Origin: CAVPUA01 sp963708805
Lineage (GTDB): Bacteria > Actinomycetota > Actinomycetes > Mycobacteriales > Jatrophihabitantaceae
Reading direction: 5' to 3'
DNA length: 64,000 nucleotides
Assembly: GCA_963708805.1 (NCBI GenBank)
Contig: CAVPUA010000001.1
Span: forward strand, 558,001 to 622,000
Shown one piece after another: positions 58,491-64,000 of this stretch. The notes below the pieces were generated by a model that had not been told where the DNA came from, did not search any database, and saw only the letters and a list, made by a program, of their open reading frames with translations. A program made the position numbers and the translations under genes. The stretch's first letter is position 1, and each line of letters starts with the position of its first letter.

Positions 58491-60008
58491 GTGATCGGTC
58501 GCGCACATTCGGTAGCCGCGGTTTCGGTCGCGCCCGACGTCGTCGACGACGCGCTCGCCGAACCCAGCCGCCGCGGGCCCATGCGCCCCCGGCGGCTGGT
58601 CAGCGTTCGAGCCAGCCAGAGCAAACGGCTCAGTTCGCACGTCTTCCGAGCGATCGACGTGATGGCGCTGGCCGTCACCACGGCGCTGGTCCTCGCCGAC
58701 CAGTCGCCGGTGACGCTGCTGTCGACGCCGCTGCGCTGGGTGCTTCCTCTCGTGGTCGGGGCGCTGCTCTACGGCTGGGCGCTGAGGGCCGGACGGCTGT
58801 ATCGCTTCGTGCGCAGTGAGGGGATCGCCGCCCACCTCGGCCAAATGATCATCGCCTTCGTTCCGGGCGCCGCCGTCGCGTTCGTGCTGACCGCGGTGAT
58901 CGACGGCGGTCCGTCCGTGGCGACCTGCGCGAAGTGGGTGATCATCGACGCCGTCGTCTTGATGGCGCTGCACTGCGCCTGGTGGTCGACCGTCCGGGCC
59001 TGGCGCGAGGACGGGTGGCTGACGCCGAACCTGGTCATCGTCGGCGCGACCGAGTACGCCGAGCACGTGATCGCGGACGCCGTGGAGCGGCGTCACGTGA
59101 ACGTGCTGGGCGTTTTCGACGATCGCCTCGAACGCCGGCCGCAATCGGTGCTCGGCGTGCCGGTGCTCGGTGATGTCGACGCGCTCATCGCGCACAAGAT
59201 CACTCCGTTCGTCGACCGCATCGTGATCGCCGTCGAACCGAGCGCCACGGCGCGAGTGCGGGACATCGCCGCCCGGCTCGCGATCTTGCCCAACGAGGTG
59301 ACGCTGTTCGTCGCGCCCGAGCACACGGCGACCCGGACCGCGGCCCTGACCCAAATCGAGGACTCACCGCTCGCCGAACTCGGCGGGCAGGACGACCTCG
59401 ACCGGCGGGCCTTCACCAAGCGGGTCCAGGACCTGTCGATCGCCGCGCCGTTGCTGGTGTTGATCAGCCCGTTGCTGGCGTTGATCGCCTTCCTCGTCAA
59501 GATCGACTCGCCGGGCCCGGTCTTCTTCCGCCAGCGCCGCCACGGCTTCAACAACGAGGTGATCGTCGTCTGGAAGTTCCGCACGATGCGGGCCGATGCC
59601 GCGGACGCCCGCGCCGAGCGTCAGATCAGCGCGAACGACGATCGGGTGACGCGGATCGGTCGGCTCCTGCGCCGGACGAGCCTCGACGAGCTGCCGCAGT
59701 TGATCAACGTCGTGCGCGGTGAGATGTCGCTGGTCGGGCCGCGGCCGCACGCCGTCGGCATGAAGACGGGCGAGGTCGAGTCGGCCCGGCTCGTCGCCGA
59801 GTACGCCCACCGCCACCGCATCAAGCCGGGCATGACGGGTTGGGCCGCGGTCAAGGGATCACGCGGGCCGCTCGAGACGCCCGCGGACGTGCAGCGGCGA
59901 GTCGCTCTCGATGTCGACTACATCGGTCGCCAGTCGTTGCGGCTCGACCTCTGGATCATGGCGGTGACGTTGCCCGCGCTGCTGGGCGACCGGGACTCGG
60001 TGCGCTGA
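58491..60008 (+). CDS. Undecaprenyl-phosphate sugar transferase (exopolysaccharide initiating)
   Basis: A 505-residue polyprenyl glycosylphosphotransferase. The first 190 residues have four or five transmembrane helices (for example WVLPLVVGALLYGWALRAGR). A nucleotide-fold region follows (LVIVGATEYAEHVI). The C-terminal bacterial sugar transferase domain begins KRVQDLSIAAPLLVLISPLL and contains SPGPVFFRQRRHG, VWKFRTMRAD, RRTSLDELPQLINVVRGEMS and LVGPRPH. It moves a sugar-1-phosphate to the lipid carrier, starting capsule or exopolysaccharide assembly. GTG 58491 is the chosen start. Confidence 0.92.
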   Translation: MIGRAHSVAAVSVAPDVVDDALAEPSRRGPMRPRRLVSVRASQSKRLSSHVFRAIDVMALAVTTALVLADQSPVTLLSTPLRWVLPLVVGALLYGWALRAGRLYRFVRSEGIAAHLGQMIIAFVPGAAVAFVLTAVIDGGPSVATCAKWVIIDAVVLMALHCAWWSTVRAWREDGWLTPNLVIVGATEYAEHVIADAVERRHVNVLGVFDDRLERRPQSVLGVPVLGDVDALIAHKITPFVDRIVIAVEPSATARVRDIAARLAILPNEVTLFVAPEHTATRTAALTQIEDSPLAELGGQDDLDRRAFTKRVQDLSIAAPLLVLISPLLALIAFLVKIDSPGPVFFRQRRHGFNNEVIVVWKFRTMRADAADARAERQISANDDRVTRIGRLLRRTSLDELPQLINVVRGEMSLVGPRPHAVGMKTGEVESARLVAEYAHRHRIKPGMTGWAAVKGSRGPLETPADVQRRVALDVDYIGRQSLRLDLWIMAVTLPALLGDRDSVR

Positions 60009-60097
60009 TCCACCGCACCGACGTGGACTGTCCCGACCTCTCGATGCGAGGATCGCCTGACTGAACAGGCAGTTCCCGTCGGGAGGGTGGGTAGCTG

Positions 60098-62218
60098 GTG
60101 ACGTCGGAGCGGCAGCGAACCACGTTCACGCGCGTGGTCGTCGTGGTGGCCAGTCTCGTCCTCGCCGTCGGGATCGTCGCGGGCGTGCTCAACCGCGAGG
60201 TGCTGGACGGGTCCCGGTTCTCGACGCACGCCGACGCTGTTCGATCCGACTCGCAGGTGTCGCAGATCGTGGGCCAGGCGATCAGCGATCGGGTGATCGA
60301 GGTGGACGCGAATCTGGTCGCCCTGCGTCCGGCCATCGACTCGGCCGTGCTCTCGCTGGTGCGCAGCTCGTTGTTCACCCCGCTGGTCGAGGCGGCGGCG
60401 CGCCAGATCCACGAGGCGCTGACCCACGCCGGCTCGGGGCAGATCCTGTTGCGCGTCGCGGATCTCGGGGCGGTGCTGGTCGCCGCGCTGAAGGCGTTCG
60501 CGCCGAACATCGCCGACTACCTGCCCCCGGACTTCGAGGTGCAACTGGCCGACGTCGGCAGCCAGAGCTACGCCAATGGCGTCCTGCGGCTGACCCGGCT
60601 GGTCGGCCTGCTGTCGTGGTTGTTGCCGCTGCTGGCCCTGCTCGCCCTGGGCCTGGCCATCCTGTTCTCGCGCCGCCGGCAACGGATGCTGGCGATCAGC
60701 GGGCTGGCGATCGCGGGGTCGGGCATCGTCGTCGCGGTCCTGTACGCGATCGCATCGATCGTCTCGTCGTCGGTCGACACCGGTGAGCTGCGCGGGGCGT
60801 TGATCCATGCGACCTGGAATCAGCTCGGACCGGCGTTCTGGCGGGCGGCGCTGGTCGTCACGGTCGCCGGCTCGATCATCTTCGCGGCGGCCGGTGCCTA
60901 CCTGCCCCAATGGTCCATCGGCGCGCTCGAGCTGCGGATCGCGGACTGGGTACGGCACCCCGGAGCCAGTTCGCTGCGTCAGTTCGGGACGGGCGCGATC
61001 CTGGTCGTCATCGGCGCGGCGGCGCTCTATCGGCCGCTGTCGACGGCCCGCGTCCTCGTCGAACTGCTGGCGCTCGCCGTGCTCGCCGAGGGGATCTCGC
61101 GGATCTCCCGGGTGTCGGCCCGTCATCGGGAGTTGGCCGGAGACGTCGACGCCCGGCCCGCCCCGCGACACTGGATCACGGTGCTGATCGGCCTCGTGGT
61201 GGTCGTCGGTCTCGGGTCGTTCCTCGTCCTGTCCGCATTGCCGGCCGACCGGCGGGTGGCCGTCGCGGCGGTCGCGTCGACGACCGATCCGGACGGCTGC
61301 AACGGCTACGTCGTCCTGTGTTCGCGCGCATACGACGCGGTGTCGTACCCCACCACGCACAACTCGATGTCGGCGGCCGACCAATCGGGGTGGTTCATCC
61401 CCGAGCAGCCGACCGGCTTGGTCGGACAGCTGAACGCCGGTATCAGGACGCTGCTGATCGACAGTTGGTACGGGCAGCAGACCAACCGCAAGGGCGTGAT
61501 CACCAACGCCGGCACGACGAGCGCCCAGGCCCTGTCCCAGGCGAACGAGCAGTACGGCGCGCCGGTCGTGCAGAGCGCGCTGCGGTTGCGGTCGGCGCTG
61601 AACCTCGTGCCGCGGGGACCGGTCGAACCGTACCTGTGCCACCAGCTCTGTGCGCTCGGCTCGACGCCGATGCTGAGTGCGTTGCAGGGCGTTCGTCAGT
61701 GGCTGGCGGCCAATCCCCGCGAGGTCGTCACCTTCATCATCGAGGACTACATCTCCGCGGCCGACACCGCGAAGGTCTTCCAGCAGGCCGGCCTGCTGCC
61801 TTACGTGCACACGCAGTCGCCCGGACAGCCGTGGCCGACGCTGGGCGAGATGATCGACTCGGGCCGCCGGCTGCAGGTGTTCGACCAGAGCAACCCCGGG
61901 GGGACGGCCGCTCCCTGGCTGCTCAAGGCGTGGGACTGGATTCAGGACACGCCCTACGACAACTCGTCGGCGTCCGCGCTGAGCTGCGATCGGCTGCGGG
62001 GCAGCGCCGGCAACTCGCTCTTCCTGATCAACAACTTGATCACGCGCTTCGACACTCGGGTCACCGACTCGGCCCGGCTGAACGCCTACGACGCGCTGTG
62101 GCCCTACGTCAGCCGGTGCCAGCAGCAACGGGGGCAGATCCCGAACTTCGTTGCCGTCGACTACTTCAACCAGGGCAACGTCTTCGCGGTGGTGAACCAG
62201 CTCAACGGCGTGTCCTGA
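60098..62218 (+). CDS. Membrane protein with C-terminal PI-PLC-X-like domain
   Basis: A 706-residue protein. There is an N-terminal helix (VVVVVASLVLAVGIVAGVLN), an extracellular-type helical region, and several further helices (LSWLLPLLALLALGLAILFS, ISGLAIAGSGIVVAVLYAIA, and WITVLIGLVVVVGLGSFLVL near residue 360). From about residue 390 an exported PLC-like TIM-barrel follows, with YPTTHNSMSAADQSGW (first catalytic His), AGIRTLLIDSWYGQ and PYLCHQLCALGS (second His). It would hydrolyse a phosphodiester of a lipid or wall polymer outside the membrane (inference). GTG 60098 follows GGAGGGTGGGTAG. It ends exactly where the convergent gene ends. Confidence 0.82.
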   Translation: MTSERQRTTFTRVVVVVASLVLAVGIVAGVLNREVLDGSRFSTHADAVRSDSQVSQIVGQAISDRVIEVDANLVALRPAIDSAVLSLVRSSLFTPLVEAAARQIHEALTHAGSGQILLRVADLGAVLVAALKAFAPNIADYLPPDFEVQLADVGSQSYANGVLRLTRLVGLLSWLLPLLALLALGLAILFSRRRQRMLAISGLAIAGSGIVVAVLYAIASIVSSSVDTGELRGALIHATWNQLGPAFWRAALVVTVAGSIIFAAAGAYLPQWSIGALELRIADWVRHPGASSLRQFGTGAILVVIGAAALYRPLSTARVLVELLALAVLAEGISRISRVSARHRELAGDVDARPAPRHWITVLIGLVVVVGLGSFLVLSALPADRRVAVAAVASTTDPDGCNGYVVLCSRAYDAVSYPTTHNSMSAADQSGWFIPEQPTGLVGQLNAGIRTLLIDSWYGQQTNRKGVITNAGTTSAQALSQANEQYGAPVVQSALRLRSALNLVPRGPVEPYLCHQLCALGSTPMLSALQGVRQWLAANPREVVTFIIEDYISAADTAKVFQQAGLLPYVHTQSPGQPWPTLGEMIDSGRRLQVFDQSNPGGTAAPWLLKAWDWIQDTPYDNSSASALSCDRLRGSAGNSLFLINNLITRFDTRVTDSARLNAYDALWPYVSRCQQQRGQIPNFVAVDYFNQGNVFAVVNQLNGVS

Positions 62219-62968
62219 TCACGCCGTCGGATCCGGGGTCGACGGCTTGCCGCCGAGGAAGTCCTCCCAGTCGACCTGCAGTGGTTTCCAGCGCTTGTCG
62301 AACGCGGCCGCCCGGCGTTGGGCGTGCTCGAGTCGCTCGCCGCGGTAGCGCCGCCGCGCCCACACCGAGTTCGGCCGGGCCAGCCGCAACGCGCCGATCA
62401 GGCCGACCGGCAGCAGGAACACCGCGAAGAGCGCGGAGCGGTACTTGCCCTTGAGCGCGCAGGTCACCGCGAACACGCCGTCGATGATCAGCACGCCGGT
62501 CGCGCTCAGCCGGACCACGCGTTCGGCGTCGCCGAGCCCGTCGATGCCGAACGGGGTGAAGCCGACGAGCGCCAGACCCAGACAGGCCGCGGCCAGGCTG
62601 ACGGCCTCGACCGACAACTGGCCCTCGCCGCTCCAGTAGACGTCTTGCAGGTGCAGGATCAGCGCGAACTCGTCGAGCACCAGCGAGACCCCGACGCCGA
62701 TCGCGATGGCGGCGATGCACCGGATCGTCAAGGTGTCGTTCGGGCTCACCGAGACGAACGCTCCGATGATGAGCAGGACGATGCCGGGCACGGCGTGGTG
62801 GATGTGCACTCCGCTGCTCGTCACGTTGTTCTTGAACGGACCGCGCCCGTCACGGATGAGCCGGGTGATCGTCCGGGTCACGACGAACGTGACGACGAAA
62901 CTCAGGAAGCAGAGCATCAGAGGCAGCTTGCCGGCGTCGATGACCTCGTGATGCCACCAGTGACGCAC
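62219..62968 (-). CDS. Conserved actinobacterial integral membrane protein
   Basis: A 249-residue protein with about six helices (LPLMLCFLSFVVTFVVTRTI, AVPGIVLLIIGAFVSVS, IRCIAAIAIGVGVSLVLDEF). The conserved SGVHIHHAVPG has three histidines, and EFALILHLQDVYWSGEGQLS has acidic residues, which suggest a metal-dependent or lipid-modifying function. The C-terminal soluble tail is Arg-rich. The family is common in actinobacteria but has no assigned role. GTG 62968 is the only start with a full first helix. Its stop abuts the preceding gene's stop (TGATCA). Confidence 0.83.
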   Translation of the reverse strand: MRHWWHHEVIDAGKLPLMLCFLSFVVTFVVTRTITRLIRDGRGPFKNNVTSSGVHIHHAVPGIVLLIIGAFVSVSPNDTLTIRCIAAIAIGVGVSLVLDEFALILHLQDVYWSGEGQLSVEAVSLAAACLGLALVGFTPFGIDGLGDAERVVRLSATGVLIIDGVFAVTCALKGKYRSALFAVFLLPVGLIGALRLARPNSVWARRRYRGERLEHAQRRAAAFDKRWKPLQVDWEDFLGGKPSTPDPTA

Positions 62969-63101
62969 GCCCTCACCCTAACTATGTCGCGCGCCGACAG
63001 CGTCACCCGAGTGGTACATCGTCGTTGTACGGGAGAACACAGGCGACGCAGCGCCCGAACGGTCCCGTCTCACCTCCGAACGGCAACCGAGGGCACTGCC
63101 C

Positions 63102-63800
63102 ATGAAGCGCATTCTCGTCCTGCTCTGCCTTGCCATCCTGACGATCACCCTCGGCGGCTCGCCGCCGGGAGCGTCGGCGCGGAGGTCCGTCCCGGTCACT
63201 GCGGTCGGATCCGTGATCACGCCCGTGGTCGACACCGAGCCGATGCCGGTGATCGACGAACAGCAAGCGCCTGTTCCGCTGGCGACGATCGCGAAGGTGC
63301 CCGTCGCGACGCCGCTCAGCGTCGCCGCGGTTCCCGAGTCGCATCTGGCCTATCTCACCGCCATGTACGTATCGGTCGTCCCGGCGGCTGAGCGCGCCGC
63401 GCTGGACGGTCGCTACGTGTTCGGCTACGACCTGCCCGGGCTGGCGTGTGGCACCGGCTGTTCAGGGCTGTTCGGCGGACAGGCCCGCTCGTCGTTCGAC
63501 GCCTCGTTCTTCGCCCTGTCGACCGGCTATCAGCGCAACACACTGGCACATGAAGCCGCGCATGCCTACGGATTCCTGTACCTGCCCGGTTACACAACCG
63601 AGAGCTGGCAGGCGTCGGGTGGCTGGATGACCCAGTTCCACGACGCGGCCGCCGGCTTCGTCGGCACGTACGACGCCGAAGCGTGGGCGGCCTGCGTCGC
63701 CTGGCAGGAGACCGGCTTCAACAATCGGGTCGACCAGGTGCGCGGAGTGTGCACCGGCGCGGCGGCCGCCATCGCGATGGATCCCATCGACCCGGCGTGA
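63102..63800 (+). CDS. Secreted protein with an HExxH motif
   Basis: A 232-residue exported protein. The signal peptide is KRILVLLCLAILTITLGGSP with cleavage after ASA. The mature part has a Val/Pro-rich linker and then a compact domain with LAHEAAHAYGFLYL, an HExxH zinc-protease motif. A third ligand could be the Glu in SWQASGGWMTQFHDAAAGF or AWAACVAWQETGF. Four cysteines (LACGTGC, WAACVAW and GVCTGA) could form disulfides. It is a putative small metalloprotease and not a member of a family I can name. Confidence 0.75.
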   Translation: MKRILVLLCLAILTITLGGSPPGASARRSVPVTAVGSVITPVVDTEPMPVIDEQQAPVPLATIAKVPVATPLSVAAVPESHLAYLTAMYVSVVPAAERAALDGRYVFGYDLPGLACGTGCSGLFGGQARSSFDASFFALSTGYQRNTLAHEAAHAYGFLYLPGYTTESWQASGGWMTQFHDAAAGFVGTYDAEAWAACVAWQETGFNNRVDQVRGVCTGAAAAIAMDPIDPA

Positions 63801-63864
63801 GCTGATCGAAGGGATCGGCCGTCGCAGTTCTCGCTATCATTTCGTCGCGGTTGGACCGCGGGCG

Positions 63865-64000
63865 TTAGCGGTCTTTGAAGTATTTGAAGAGATGGGCCTC
63901 CCGCAGCAACGCGACGCCGAGCGCTCCACCGAGCACGGCCCCGAGCGTTGCTGCGAGTGCGGTCGCTCCCGCCGAGATGGCCAGGTTGTGTGCATCCGCT
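63865..64000 (-). CDS. 3' end of a membrane protein gene
   Basis: An open frame on the minus strand enters from the window edge and ends with TAA at 63867-63865. It encodes the last 44 residues. The visible part is a hydrophobic Ala/Gly-rich helix (SAGATALAATLGAVLGGALG) followed by REAHLFKYFKDR. It is probably the C-terminal membrane helix of a larger protein. The family cannot be named from this. Confidence 0.55.
   Translation of the reverse strand, partial: ADAHNLAISAGATALAATLGAVLGGALGVALLREAHLFKYFKDR

Overview
The window is high-GC DNA from an actinobacterium (Actinomycetota). Several things point there: GTG starts and 4-base start/stop overlaps are frequent, an SDR of the mycofactocin-coupled type is present, and so are a mycothiol-linked Rv2466c-type reductase, a GlbO globin and DUF5130. 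From about 21.8 to 41.1 kb the gene order (ssb, EttA, thioesterase, an Rv2474c-like gene, alpha-glucosidase, GlbO, HNH, PepN, Rv2466c-like, RpiB) follows the Mycobacterium tuberculosis block Rv2478c to Rv2465c, with several insertions. I cannot name the genus.

Region 1 (0-21.4 kb) is a catabolic island that works on CoA thioesters. A rightward operon encodes an acyl-CoA dehydrogenase, two CaiB-type CoA-transferases, another acyl-CoA dehydrogenase, an acyl-CoA ligase, a small conserved protein, a DUF35 OB-fold protein and a thiolase. Leftward genes encode a Baeyer-Villiger-type monooxygenase, a TetR regulator, an aldo/keto reductase, two acyl-CoA dehydrogenases, a VOC-fold protein, an enoyl-CoA hydratase and the SDR. 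A MaoC-type hydratase and a TcuA/TcuB flavoprotein plus Fe-S membrane pair with its own GntR regulator follow. Together this suggests breakdown of a cyclic alcohol or ketone (terpenoid- or steroid-like): alcohol to ketone (SDR), ring oxygenation (monooxygenase), CoA activation, then beta-oxidation-like steps. A motif with core TTGTCCGTAC recurs upstream of nearly every promoter of the island, so one pathway regulator probably controls it.

Region 2 (21.4-41.3 kb) is housekeeping: tRNA-Arg, ssb, EttA, alpha-glucosidase, globin, mechanosensitive channel, transglycosylase, aminopeptidase N, peroxiredoxin, CtaG, RpiB. A retron-type reverse transcriptase is inserted here. It has a structured 149-nt leader bounded by 14-bp inverted repeats.

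Region 3 (41.3-55.8 kb) is a surface-protein island. It holds a leftward N/T/V-rich anchored protein, a rightward S/A/T/G-rich anchored protein and a giant protein of roughly 3,600 residues. The giant has 18 tandem repeats of 167-205 residues, a Pro-rich stalk with two CxxC motifs and a C-terminal LAFTG sorting signal. From the fifth unit on, the repeats alternate strictly between two types.

Region 4 (55.8-64 kb) carries a TetR regulator, an alpha/beta hydrolase, two DUF427 proteins, an undecaprenyl-phosphate sugar transferase, a membrane-anchored PLC-like protein, a conserved membrane protein and a secreted HExxH protein.

About fourteen genes, including ssb, EttA and RpiB, are broken by single-base indels, nearly all insertions. 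Sequence errors explain this better than gene decay. Such genes are given here as whole loci.
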